Source: a virus. From it: DNA of 24,365 nucleotides. Under the pieces are notes generated by a model. It had not been told where the DNA came from. It saw only the letters and a list, made by a program, of their open reading frames with translations, and ran no database searches. How positions within the stretch are numbered: the first letter of the stretch is position 1; every line of letters begins with the position of its first letter. Shown here piece by piece: positions 9,703 through 18,050 of the stretch. The DNA is taken from the IMG/VR virus record IMGVR_UViG_3300020396_000034, positions 1 through 24,365 of that record; one strand, written 5' to 3'. Made by a program: the position numbers and the translations under genes.

Positions 9703-10536
9703 TTATTTACCGCCAACTCCCATTGAACTTCTCATTTCTCCTCTAGTGGTGGTTTTATTTGAGTTTTTGGCTTTTTCGTTTACAACTTCCCCTGCAGCTC
9801 TTTTAGCTCTATTTTCTTCAACTAATCCACCTACAGATGAAGCTACTGCACCTAAACCACTAATAGCGCTACCCACAGCACCATCTCTAGCTTGTTGATA
9901 ACTAGCTACGGCAGCTTGAGCATTTTCAACTTCCGCTTGCGCTCTATCTAGTTGTTCACCTTCTCTCACTTCAGTTGCTTTAAATACGTAGTCTTTACCC
10001 GATGCTTCCGCTTGTTGTATACGTTTAGCTTCAGACATAGATACACCTTGCAATCTTAATTGCTCAGACATTTTAGCTTGATCTAATCGCATTTCTGCTT
10101 GAGCGGCATTTTGCTGATTAGCAACTTCTTGTTTTTCTATACTAGCAGATACACCTTTTTTGCTTTGCATAGCAGCCTGAGCTAACGCGGTCGCTCCACC
10201 AGCACTTGCTCCGGTAGCAGCTAAAGTATCTAATGTATTTGCTAAAGCAATGTCAGCTTGTTCTATTTCTATTTCAGCCGCTTGCGTTGCAACACCTATA
10301 TTAGCCATACGATTTTTTAACATACCAGAAGCGTCTGTTGCCATACCAGCTACGCTCTCCATGCCTGCATATGGATTTATAATTTCTTGCCTTGAAGCTT
10401 CTAGCTCTGCAAGATTATTTTTAGCTCTGTGAGCATCTCCTTTTGCGCTTTGTGCTTTTTGATTTGCGCTGATAGCTTGTACACCTGAGCTTACTACTGC
10501 TGCTCCTGCGGCTATTAAGCCTGTTACTACTCCCAT
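9703..10536 (-). CDS. Putative internal virion protein, T7 gp14-like in layout (277 aa)
   Basis: Seen: a Gly/Ala/Val hydrophobic N-terminus (residues 1-25, beginning MGVVTGLIAAGAAVV), a long Ala/Gln/Glu helical middle with heptad-like spacing (about 35-210), a second small-residue hydrophobic stretch (about 217-240, including GSAISGLGAVASSVGGL) and a basic, polar tail ending GVGGK. There is no signal-peptidase-type cleavage site. This layout of two membrane-active ends around a coiled coil is typical of podovirus ejection proteins such as T7 gp14, which insert into the host envelope. The gene ends 14 bases before the 435-aa gene and begins 2 bases after the GNAT-like gene, which implies co-translation in one operon. 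The role is inferred from composition and synteny rather than a recognised family motif. Confidence 0.75.
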   Translation of the reverse strand: MGVVTGLIAAGAAVVSSGVQAISANQKAQSAKGDAHRAKNNLAELEASRQEIINPYAGMESVAGMATDASGMLKNRMANIGVATQAAEIEIEQADIALANTLDTLAATGASAGGATALAQAAMQSKKGVSASIEKQEVANQQNAAQAEMRLDQAKMSEQLRLQGVSMSEAKRIQQAEASGKDYVFKATEVREGEQLDRAQAEVENAQAAVASYQQARDGAVGSAISGLGAVASSVGGLVEENRAKRAAGEVVNEKAKNSNKTTTRGEMRSSMGVGGK

Positions 10537-10538
10537 AT

Positions 10539-10940
10539 TTATATATTTTTTACTATTTCATAACTAGAATTATCATCTACTGTATAACCTAATTTTTTAT
10601 GTTCGTTTATAAGATTTTTACTTCTTCCTATGCTAAATACAACTTTAAAGCCAGCGTCTTTACCCCATTTTTCTAAAGAAGATATTAACAAGGATATAGC
10701 TTCTGATTTATTTTTTTGTTTAGGATCTGAAACAATCCATTCCATCCAACATATATCAGAGTTGGTTACATATAAAAAACCAGCTATTAAAGGTTTACCT
10801 TCTCTTTCAATCATTACACCACCTGTTCCGTTTTCAGGCAGTAAGTTTCTACCTAATGGTTCCCACTTTGGCCAAGATTTCCACCATTCAACTATGGTAT
10901 CATAATCTTCGTGTATTAATTTTCTTGCTTTTAATTTCAT
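10539..10940 (-). CDS. GNAT-like N-acetyltransferase, in the T7 gp13 map position (133 aa)
   Basis: The length and strand/helix order fit a compact GNAT fold. The N-terminal segment ARKLIHEDYDTIVEWWKSW is followed by LPENGTGGVMIE, a strand IAGFLYVTNSDICWMEWIV leading to the SDPKQKNKSEA turn (the usual acyl-CoA pyrophosphate loop region), a helix ISLLISSLEKWGKDAGFKVV, and a C-terminal HKKLGYT motif of the kind common in GNATs. The canonical Q/RxxGxG/A loop is degenerate here (QKNKSEA), so activity is uncertain. The gene lies between the tail-hub genes and the ejection proteins, 5 bases from one and 2 from the other, where T7 carries the similar-sized gene 13. It may acetylate a virion or host protein or an amino-glycan; the substrate is unknown. 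A non-catalytic structural GNAT fold is also possible. Confidence 0.75.
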   Translation of the reverse strand: MKLKARKLIHEDYDTIVEWWKSWPKWEPLGRNLLPENGTGGVMIEREGKPLIAGFLYVTNSDICWMEWIVSDPKQKNKSEAISLLISSLEKWGKDAGFKVVFSIGRSKNLINEHKKLGYTVDDNSSYEIVKNI

Positions 10941-10945
10941 TTAAT

Positions 10946-12397
10946 TTAATATGATGATTCTACATAGTTGGTTGACACTGCAAACAATTCTTTTTTACCT
11001 GTTGGGTCTGTAGTGCTATCGACTGAAAAAGTAGCTGTAGCAAACATACCCTTTATTCCTGACATTGATTGACCATAAATAATTTCGCTAGGTCTAGATA
11101 AACTATTGTTTTTAAGATTAGAAACATATTTATTTTCTTTTCTATCAAAACCAGCCCTTAACCTTGTGTAAGGAGGGTTAGTAGTTTCAAAAGCAGACTG
11201 ATAGTTAGCCGGCAATATAGGCTGCCCATCTGTAGGGCTTGGTATAAATTCTCCTTCACTATAACTTTTTATAGGAAAAGATTTATCAGTATAATTAACT
11301 CCACTATCAGCACCTGTAGCATCTGAAATAAAAGAAGTCAATTGCCATCCATTACTACCTTCATAACCTACTGTTGAAAAGTTTTTAGATAAAGATACTT
11401 TGGAGTTAAAAACAGTTGTTACCGTTGAGTTAACGGTTTGACCGTATAGTTTATTATAATCGCTTCCAAAATGATGCTTCCAAAGACCGTTATTGGTTAA
11501 GTTTCCAGCTTCACCGCTAAATGTTGAATAAAAACAATTTTTTAAACTAAAAATATTATCAGGCTTATAACTATATCTACTAACCCATCCTTTAGATTGT
11601 TCGTCAAAAGCCAAAGTGTCATAGTCTATGCCGTTGATATTTTGTAAAGAAACAACATATGTTTTAGTATGTACATCAAAACCACCTATAATTTTACCTT
11701 CATTAAAAGAGTTAAGGTCTATTTCTGTAAACCTATCTCTAAAAAAGTCTTTCATACCGTATCCAGATATTTCAGTAATACCATCCGATGATAATCTTAA
11801 TACTGCATTTCTGTTTTTATCTGTAAAATATTTTCTATAACCATAAACAGCAAAACTCTCTGGATTTTTTGATATACCATATTCCCCAGCATAAGGAACT
11901 ACTTGTCCAATAACTTGAGAGCCAGAAGTTGTTATTGCTCCACCCTCAGCGGAATAAATAGCATCCTTATCAATCAATGCTCTACTTACTTTGTTTTCCT
12001 GTAATATTGTAAGGTTAGTGTTTTCAGCGTGTAGTTTTTGAATACTACCGTTTGAAGGGTCTAAGCTTCTAGTTATTTCTTCTCCTACCGGAAATTGGTT
12101 TGTATTATTAACACCTGTTCTTGAATTAAATATACCAGAATATATTAAACTGTTAGGCCTTATAGATCCTTTGTTAGTATTTGCTACTAAATAAGCTTTA
12201 GCTCCAAAATCTACAGAAGTATTGTTATACCCGCCTCTAATTCTAGATTCTTCAATAATCCAGTTTCTAGCATCATTACTTGCCAACCCTGGTGTTTTAT
12301 ACCACACAGGTTGGTTAGCCGGGGTAGCGTCACTTGGAGTAGCTGTCTTACGTAGTAGAAAAGAATTGAAATATTTTACTTCTATAATAGCGGCCAT
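10946..12397 (-). CDS. Tail-hub/stabilisation partner protein (483 aa)
   Basis: A beta-rich, Asn/Ser/Tyr/Gly-rich protein without signal or membrane segments. Recognisable blocks are RIRGGYNNTSVDFGAKAYLV (about 49-68), a stretch with NTNLTILQENKVSRALIDKD followed by AIYSAEG (about 125-155), and a repeated Tyr/Phe-rich part with SFAVYGYRKYFTDK then LRLSSDGITEISGYG (about 178-215). As I remember it, these blocks occur in the C-terminal half of long tail/stabilisation proteins of marine podoviruses, whose N-terminal half begins like the gene just upstream. I infer a propeller-like tail-hub component that works with the 1254-aa protein, comparable in place to T7 gp12 or P22 gp10. It begins 37 bases after that gene, with its own ATG and A/T leader, so it is a separate polypeptide. 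The exact function is inferred. Confidence 0.78.
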   Translation of the reverse strand: MAAIIEVKYFNSFLLRKTATPSDATPANQPVWYKTPGLASNDARNWIIEESRIRGGYNNTSVDFGAKAYLVANTNKGSIRPNSLIYSGIFNSRTGVNNTNQFPVGEEITRSLDPSNGSIQKLHAENTNLTILQENKVSRALIDKDAIYSAEGGAITTSGSQVIGQVVPYAGEYGISKNPESFAVYGYRKYFTDKNRNAVLRLSSDGITEISGYGMKDFFRDRFTEIDLNSFNEGKIIGGFDVHTKTYVVSLQNINGIDYDTLAFDEQSKGWVSRYSYKPDNIFSLKNCFYSTFSGEAGNLTNNGLWKHHFGSDYNKLYGQTVNSTVTTVFNSKVSLSKNFSTVGYEGSNGWQLTSFISDATGADSGVNYTDKSFPIKSYSEGEFIPSPTDGQPILPANYQSAFETTNPPYTRLRAGFDRKENKYVSNLKNNSLSRPSEIIYGQSMSGIKGMFATATFSVDSTTDPTGKKELFAVSTNYVESSY

Positions 12398-12434
12398 ATA
12401 TTTATAATTACTTGTTTATTTATTTATTTATGTA
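12398..12434 (-). promoter_or_regulatory. TAAA-repeat leader before the 483-aa gene
   Basis: The 37-base spacer contains, on the coding strand, about four tandem TAAA units (ATAAATAAATAAATAAAC), then an A/T stretch up to the ATG at 12397. No Shine-Dalgarno or promoter consensus is visible. I read it as an unstructured ribosome entry leader. Confidence 0.4.
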
Positions 12435-15400
12435 TTAAGGAACAACGTCACATAAAATACCTATTAGTGATTCTTCCTGAAGAACACCATTAACGTTAAC
12501 CTCTAAAGCGACAGCGTCAGAAGCGTTATCTTCATAGTATAAATATTGAGCTCCACCAGGAGGAACGTAGTTTGAAGTTCTATTTATATCTTCATATAAT
12601 TGTATATCTGCTTCTATAGCACCACCTGAAACCATAAAGTTATTGTCAAAATCAGATTTAAGCATGTATGCTTGGTCTACAGTTCCGCTAGTACTTCCGC
12701 TGCAGGCTGCGTTTTTAGTTGTATATTTTGGACTTCCTCTGTAAAAAGAAATTACCACACCTGGCTCAACATATGTAAAATTAACAGGTACAGATACAGA
12801 AGCTCCCCCTGCATCAGTAGCTGTAAAATTAAGAACAAAGTTTTCAGTAATATCAATAGATAAAGGCGGAATTAATTGAACTTTACCAGTGTTACTTAAA
12901 GATAACTGAAATGCTTGACCAGTACTGCTTTGCAATTCCATAACCCGACTGCTTCCTGATGTATAAAAAGAAACTGATCCATTCCCATTTAAAAAACCTG
13001 GTTGTAAAGTATCCCATTCATATGAAATATCTTGTAATTTTTTATTAGCATCAAAAGCTCCATTAAACACGGTAGCTTGAAAATAATTACTACTAATTTG
13101 CCAATAATTAGGAAAAGTATGAGGTGGAGTTGTAGCAGGATTGTAAACGCTAGCGCTTAAAATAGGTGTTACATTTTGCAAAACACCGCTTTTTTCTATA
13201 ATAGTAACAGGGGCGGTAAAAAACATATTGGTACCACTCCCGAGAGTAACCGGATTGCTAATTGTTATATTGTTACCACTTATACCTGTCACTGTAGTAC
13301 CTGCGGGTACATTAGACCCTTGGTCCGTAACGGATTGCGTAATAAATACACCTGTAGTATCGTTTAGAGGTAGTGTTACAGAATTATTTACAGCCACTGT
13401 TACGTTTATTCCTGAAGTAACAGAGTCCGCACTATTAACTAACCCTATTGAAAAAATGTAAGATTCTTCAATAGCACCGGTTGCTCCGTAATAAAAGTCT
13501 GTATTTATTTTTATTCTATACTTTTTAATATTGTTTACTGTATTTGCCTCAACAGAAAAATCGTTAGTTCTATTATTTCCTAACCCGTCTTGTACTGAAA
13601 AACTAAATAACGCACTATTGTTAATATCACCTACGCCTTGATTTGTTGGTAAAAATTCATCAGTTACGTACCTAGAATTATTATCACCGGTTGTATTACC
13701 TGTACCTGAAGGGTCTTGCCATTCTCTATGTACATATGTAAAAGTATCAAAATCTTGAACGGGTGATCCTTGATTAGCTCTTACCGCTTCGTTTAATTCA
13801 GATATTAATCCTGTTGTTGATGTTTCATAGTAAATATCTAGGTTAGACTCAAAAGGTTTTGTTTCTGCTACAGATAAAAAAGGGTTCATATGTGTATGCG
13901 TAACCCCTAAAGCACTTGGCGTACTTATTCTTGCTATTAAAGGATTATTATCACTGTTGTATATTGCATCATCAGCGCCTCCTGCTCCTAAGTTGTTTAG
14001 CTCGTCGTAAGCTCCTATAGTAGGTATTTGATATATTTTTTCCCCGGGATAAAACTGCTCATTGCTATTTAAGTTTCCTGATAAAAGAAGATTTTCAACT
14101 ATAGGAAATAAAGTTTCATCACTTCTATATAGTTTTTGATCAGGGCCTACTTCTATTAAAGATCTTGGAACCTTGTTTATATTATCGCTAAATAAAGCTA
14201 TGTGAGAAATTTCTCCTTGCTCTGTGGTATTTGTTAAAAATCCATTTAAAAACCCAGGTAAATAAACGTTATAGTATTCTTGCTGTGTTTGCTTTACAAC
14301 CACCTTGTAAGAGTACCAACCTGTTGGGTTTGTTGTAGCGTTGTATAAACCAGGTTCGCCTGTAGAGGCTGCATTATCAACACTTAAAGGGCTTTTATTG
14401 CTAATAATTTCTTCATTTAATCTTATTTTAATAGAGTTACCAATACTAGCAAGTGCCGTGGTAGCGTCGCCTGACTTCCTATAAGGAAAGTAAAAGGTAG
14501 AAGCTCCAAACAGGGAGTTGGAAGCATTGTTACTGCTTACGTTTGATAGTATAACATCAGACTGTCTTCCATATCTGTCACTTAAAATAAAACCCACTTG
14601 GTAGTTTCTATTTCTTTTTAAAGTATGTTCAGGGTATTCTATATATGAGTAGTTACTATCTGATCCAGAAGAAAACTTTTGAGTAGCAGCAACTTGATAT
14701 TTTAAATGAGCAGGAGCGGTATGTTTGTTAACATAGTTTCCGTAAATAATCCTGTTACCGCTAACTTCTTGAGCAAGTGCTTTTACTGGTGTTTTATCAT
14801 AAACCCTAGTTGTTTGGTTTTGCGGAAGAGTTTTAATAGGTTTTCTAGACTGATAACTATATTCATAAACACTAGAAGCTCCTGCTAAATCTTGTATTTC
14901 TTCAACTTCAACAGTATCTAAAACACTAATAGAAACTCCGTCAGATTCTTTATATAATATATCTATTTCTTTTATTTTGTAGTTTTCTTCTAAAGAGTTC
15001 CCGGCACTTGGCAAGTTAATAACTAAAGATATTTGATTAACTTTGTTTTCCATAAAAGAAACAACGGTACTTTGATAAGTCTTGTTTTCGTCTGATGAAA
15101 TAAGGTTATTACCGGCGTCATATCTATCTATAAAACTTCCGTCTTGTTTAGGTATAAAAGCTATTTGAGTAAAAGGGGCTATAATAGAATACTCCCCGTC
15201 GTCGTACTTAAATCTGTAGCTAAATCTAACAAATTTATCCTGCAAGTATGTAGGATCTCCTGCGTAGTCAGAATTATAATCAGGATTAGCTGTGGTGTCA
15301 TTGGGTAGTTTTTCGCTAACCACATCTTTCATGGTCGTTTTATAAGTTCCTGAATAATCTTTATACAGATCTATAGGCTTATAGGGAGCATATTTTGCAA

Positions 15401-16199
15401 CTGAAACGTGATCTTCATTTAGGTAGTAATTTTCAAGACTTGTTATAGCTATTTGTCCTTGAATGCCTGGGCCTGGTCCTGACACATTTACTACATCTCC
15501 AACAGCGTAGCCGCTACCAGGAGTAACTATTGCCACACCGCTAATACCTCCGTTTGTTGCAGTTATTGAAACAGTTAAACCGGTACCAACTCCTCCTGGA
15601 ATCGGATTGGTTGTATTGTAAATTCCGGTTGAATAATTGTTACCTACCGCATACAAACCAGTTGTTTTAACTGATCCAGCCGATCTAGCTGAAGCTATTT
15701 CTAAGTTTATTTTTCTAGGTTGATTTCTATTGTCTGTCCAAAAAAGCAAATTTTCAACTATGTTTGCACCTAGTATTAAGTGTTCTGTAGAAAAATTTAA
15801 AAACCTACCAGCCACCAACGTTTTAGTAAGAGTGTTGTTTTTGGTATTATATTGTATTATAACTGAATTTGTATTTTCGTTTCCACTGGCAGCCTGATGA
15901 TCTTCCCTTCCAGAAGTTGGGTCGAAAGTATAATTAGTCCAAAATAAATATACACTATCTTTAGAATTATCTATTGCGTAGCCTATTACTTTACCGTTGT
16001 TATATCCTAAGTTGGAAGTTGTAGAAATGGGGAATACACTTGTGTTTTGTAAAATATTTTCTAAAGCTCCAACGTCACTATCTTCAGAGTTAGATACAGA
16101 TACATTTAAAGCATCCTTGTACTCATTACTAGGTATAAGCCTATCGTCTAAATCTTTGTTCATTTTAGACGCTAAAAAACTATTCTTTGCTTCTGCCAT
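12435..16199 (-). CDS. Large tail-hub/DNA-stabilisation protein with receptor-type inserts (1254 aa)
   Basis: The N-terminus carries the block MNKDLDDRLIPSNEYKDALN (residues 13-32), then VGALENILQN. I know this as the hallmark of long tail 'stabilisation' proteins of crAss-like and other marine podoviruses, related in role to P22 gp10/T7 gp12. The next 900 residues are beta-rich and Asn/Ser/Thr/Tyr-rich, as expected for a propeller-type hub. Extra modules are visible. At about 200-250 there is a Gly-rich GTGLTVSITATNGG ... GSGYAVGDVV unit, as in phage fibre knobs. At about 950-990 there is VPAGTTVTGISGNNITISN, a common adhesin-like motif. At about 1055-1150 there is a cadherin/Ig-like domain. 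The last 100 residues contain two Cys. It probably seals the neck and may contact the host surface. It starts 4 bases after the connector gene. Confidence 0.85.
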   Translation of the reverse strand: MAEAKNSFLASKMNKDLDDRLIPSNEYKDALNVSVSNSEDSDVGALENILQNTSVFPISTTSNLGYNNGKVIGYAIDNSKDSVYLFWTNYTFDPTSGREDHQAASGNENTNSVIIQYNTKNNTLTKTLVAGRFLNFSTEHLILGANIVENLLFWTDNRNQPRKINLEIASARSAGSVKTTGLYAVGNNYSTGIYNTTNPIPGGVGTGLTVSITATNGGISGVAIVTPGSGYAVGDVVNVSGPGPGIQGQIAITSLENYYLNEDHVSVAKYAPYKPIDLYKDYSGTYKTTMKDVVSEKLPNDTTANPDYNSDYAGDPTYLQDKFVRFSYRFKYDDGEYSIIAPFTQIAFIPKQDGSFIDRYDAGNNLISSDENKTYQSTVVSFMENKVNQISLVINLPSAGNSLEENYKIKEIDILYKESDGVSISVLDTVEVEEIQDLAGASSVYEYSYQSRKPIKTLPQNQTTRVYDKTPVKALAQEVSGNRIIYGNYVNKHTAPAHLKYQVAATQKFSSGSDSNYSYIEYPEHTLKRNRNYQVGFILSDRYGRQSDVILSNVSSNNASNSLFGASTFYFPYRKSGDATTALASIGNSIKIRLNEEIISNKSPLSVDNAASTGEPGLYNATTNPTGWYSYKVVVKQTQQEYYNVYLPGFLNGFLTNTTEQGEISHIALFSDNINKVPRSLIEVGPDQKLYRSDETLFPIVENLLLSGNLNSNEQFYPGEKIYQIPTIGAYDELNNLGAGGADDAIYNSDNNPLIARISTPSALGVTHTHMNPFLSVAETKPFESNLDIYYETSTTGLISELNEAVRANQGSPVQDFDTFTYVHREWQDPSGTGNTTGDNNSRYVTDEFLPTNQGVGDINNSALFSFSVQDGLGNNRTNDFSVEANTVNNIKKYRIKINTDFYYGATGAIEESYIFSIGLVNSADSVTSGINVTVAVNNSVTLPLNDTTGVFITQSVTDQGSNVPAGTTVTGISGNNITISNPVTLGSGTNMFFTAPVTIIEKSGVLQNVTPILSASVYNPATTPPHTFPNYWQISSNYFQATVFNGAFDANKKLQDISYEWDTLQPGFLNGNGSVSFYTSGSSRVMELQSSTGQAFQLSLSNTGKVQLIPPLSIDITENFVLNFTATDAGGASVSVPVNFTYVEPGVVISFYRGSPKYTTKNAACSGSTSGTVDQAYMLKSDFDNNFMVSGGAIEADIQLYEDINRTSNYVPPGGAQYLYYEDNASDAVALEVNVNGVLQEESLIGILCDVVP

Positions 16200-16203
16200 T
16201 TAA

Positions 16204-17295
16204 TTAGTGTTTAATTAGCTTAGATTGATTTCTCATTATATTAACGATTTCACTTAGCTTTATATTTGATAGTCTTATTTTAGCATTTCTCAACTTAGCG
16301 CTTCTTTCTCTTTTTAATCTGTTAACAACGTACTCTGGTTGATTTGATCTTCCTGAAACAATAGCGTGAGCTATATGAGCATACATTGCTTCTTCTGCCA
16401 TTTTAGGTAATTCAGTGTCAGCATCGTAAGCTAACCCATCTGACAAGTATTCTAGTATTATTATTTTATCAGCTAAATCACTGCTGAAAGAAAACTTACC
16501 TTCCCGTTTGTTTATTATAAACATACCGTTAGTATTTGATGTAGATGGATTTAATCCATATCTTTGACCTACACCACTATTCGGTCCGTTTACTTTAGTC
16601 ATATCTAATTCTCCAAACCTAGTTTCAGTTAAAGAGTTTGTGGCTTGTGAATTATTTCCAAAACTATCTTGTATAGGAATTCCTTCGTTGTCCTGTAATG
16701 GTAAAGCAGTAGGTGACTTACTAACTGAGTTAGGGTATATAGGTCTTACTAAACCATTTTCGTCTACGGATGACATGCTAACATAATTAACATAATCTTG
16801 AGGAATTGGAATACTTAAGTTTAAAGGAACTGTTAGTTCTTGAGATTTAATACTATTTATAGTATCGTAAGAAAATTCTTGTAATCCTCTTTTTGCGTGA
16901 AATATAACATCTGTTCTTTTTACTCTAGGTATAAGTTTGTCTTCTCCTACATACGCAACAATAAAGTTATTTATAACTTCATCTAAAGTAATATAAGCAT
17001 ATCCTCCATAATTTTTTTCCCTAGCCCTTTGTTTAAGTTGTATAATAATTACATCTCCTGCAGATAAAGAACCTATAATTGTTACCACCCCATTCAATAA
17101 AGTGTAATTTGTAGTTTCTGTAAGTAAAATATTATTTTTAAAAACTTCGTAATTAGAGTTTTGTTTTCCAGCTATAGTAGGCTCTAAAACTACATCTCCT
17201 ATCCAAGTTATCTCATTAGATCCATCTGCTACAGGGTATGCATAGCTCTGTTGACCAGCGTAGTAATGCGTATTATTTTCTGTTATTAAACCCAT
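16204..17295 (-). CDS. Head-tail connector/tail-tube-like structural protein (363 aa)
   Basis: The N-terminal 100 residues are beta-rich with a YEVFKNNILL strand and a GDVIIIQLKQRAREKN end, resembling a small Ig-like or fibre-binding domain. From about residue 105 comes a helical/strand part with VKRTDVIFHAKRGLQEFSYD (about 124-143) and a C-terminal helical region rich in Arg/Lys (RLKRERSAKLRNAKIRLSNIK). I recognise this second block from neck/tail proteins of marine podoviruses, where it follows a 200-250-aa connector as it does here. The order connector, this protein, tail hub parallels T7 gp8-gp11-gp12 and P22 gp1-gp4-gp10. I infer a ring or tube protein between portal and hub. It starts 3 bases after the previous gene, so translation is probably coupled. 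Confidence 0.8.
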   Translation of the reverse strand: MGLITENNTHYYAGQQSYAYPVADGSNEITWIGDVVLEPTIAGKQNSNYEVFKNNILLTETTNYTLLNGVVTIIGSLSAGDVIIIQLKQRAREKNYGGYAYITLDEVINNFIVAYVGEDKLIPRVKRTDVIFHAKRGLQEFSYDTINSIKSQELTVPLNLSIPIPQDYVNYVSMSSVDENGLVRPIYPNSVSKSPTALPLQDNEGIPIQDSFGNNSQATNSLTETRFGELDMTKVNGPNSGVGQRYGLNPSTSNTNGMFIINKREGKFSFSSDLADKIIILEYLSDGLAYDADTELPKMAEEAMYAHIAHAIVSGRSNQPEYVVNRLKRERSAKLRNAKIRLSNIKLSEIVNIMRNQSKLIKH

Positions 17296-17298
17296 TTA

Positions 17299-17982
17299 TT
17301 ATCTTTTTTCGTTTATGTTTTGCTGCTGAACTTTAGCCGTAGCTGTTTGTACAATTTGAGGGTCTCTTATTATTATTCCTGCATAAGCTAGTATTCGTAA
17401 TATAACCTCCGTTTGTTCTGATGAATGCAGTTCAAAATTAGTAGAACCTATAATTGTAAATACGTATATGTTTAAATTATCGTTAAAGGTAAAATTCCAT
17501 TTAATAGGTAAAGGATTTTTTATAAAAGAAGTATTAATAGTCCCTATGGTTGTAGGTTCTATTTTTAAAGAATTACCCTCCTGCAGATATATAGGGTGTG
17601 ATTCTGTTGGTTTTGTTAAAGGCGATTTTATTATGTTATAGTATTCTTTTCTACCTACTTTTTGCAATTCTATATTGTTGTAAGTAACTGTGTTTAACCG
17701 ATGTACTCCTGAAAGTGTCGCTGCTCCATTTGACACATTAAATGTAGCAGTGCTTTCAAACACAGATAGTTTTTCTTCTAAATATGGTAAGCGATCAGCA
17801 TAGTCTGCATCCGTTTGAGGTGCTCTAACTATTTGATTTAAGTCTTCAAAATACTTTTCAAATATTTCAAGTTGTACTTGCTGTCCAATTTTATTAAACT
17901 CATCCGGCGTCATATAACCACGCTGTTCTTTGTTAAGTATTAATAAAACTGTTTTATATACAGTATCTACGCTTATTGCCAT
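17299..17982 (-). CDS. Head-tail connector/adaptor (ring) protein (227 aa)
   Basis: The N-terminus has VDTVYKTVLLILNKEQRGYM followed by TPDEFNKIGQQVQLEIFEKY (residues 5-44), a helical opening that I recognise from short connector proteins of marine podoviruses. A beta-rich middle part follows (about 75-185), then a C-terminal helix (ILRILAYAGIIIRDPQIVQ, about 191-209) and a polar Gln/Asn tail, an architecture common in portal-binding adaptors. It lies after the capsid genes and just before the tube/ring gene, which fits the first ring below the portal. There is no membrane segment or signal peptide; the hydrophobic GIII patch is too short. Family assignment is by motif memory and position, so the exact ring number is unknown. 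Confidence 0.8.
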   Translation of the reverse strand: MAISVDTVYKTVLLILNKEQRGYMTPDEFNKIGQQVQLEIFEKYFEDLNQIVRAPQTDADYADRLPYLEEKLSVFESTATFNVSNGAATLSGVHRLNTVTYNNIELQKVGRKEYYNIIKSPLTKPTESHPIYLQEGNSLKIEPTTIGTINTSFIKNPLPIKWNFTFNDNLNIYVFTIIGSTNFELHSSEQTEVILRILAYAGIIIRDPQIVQTATAKVQQQNINEKR

Positions 17983-17995
17983 TTATTTATTTTTT

Positions 17996-18050
17996 TATGT
18001 AATATAAGGGGACAGAGTTAACTATCCCCTCTATATATTTATATTACGTA
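17996..18050 (-). terminator. GC-rich hairpin between the 276-aa gene and the connector gene
   Basis: The core stem is 18007-18015 pairing with 18022-18030. On the minus-strand RNA it reads AGGGGAUAG / CUGUCCCCU, nine pairs including one G-U, with a 6-base loop. The G-U pair exists only on the minus-strand transcript, since the plus strand would have C-A, which supports action as RNA in the direction of the genes. Flanks 17996-18006 and 18040-18050 are also complementary at 10 of 11 positions, giving a possible outer stem. There is no U-run after the stem, so it may be a processing or stability element rather than a classical terminator. Confidence 0.55.

Noticed and set aside
9566-9898. A plus-strand open frame of 110 codons across the junction of two minus-strand genes.
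   Set aside because: It is antisense to two well-supported genes and its protein has shadow-like composition.
12398-12434. A frameshift or sequencing error joining the 1254-aa and 483-aa genes.
   Set aside because: There is a clear stop codon, a 37-base A/T leader and a good new ATG, so a genuine gene split is more likely than an error.
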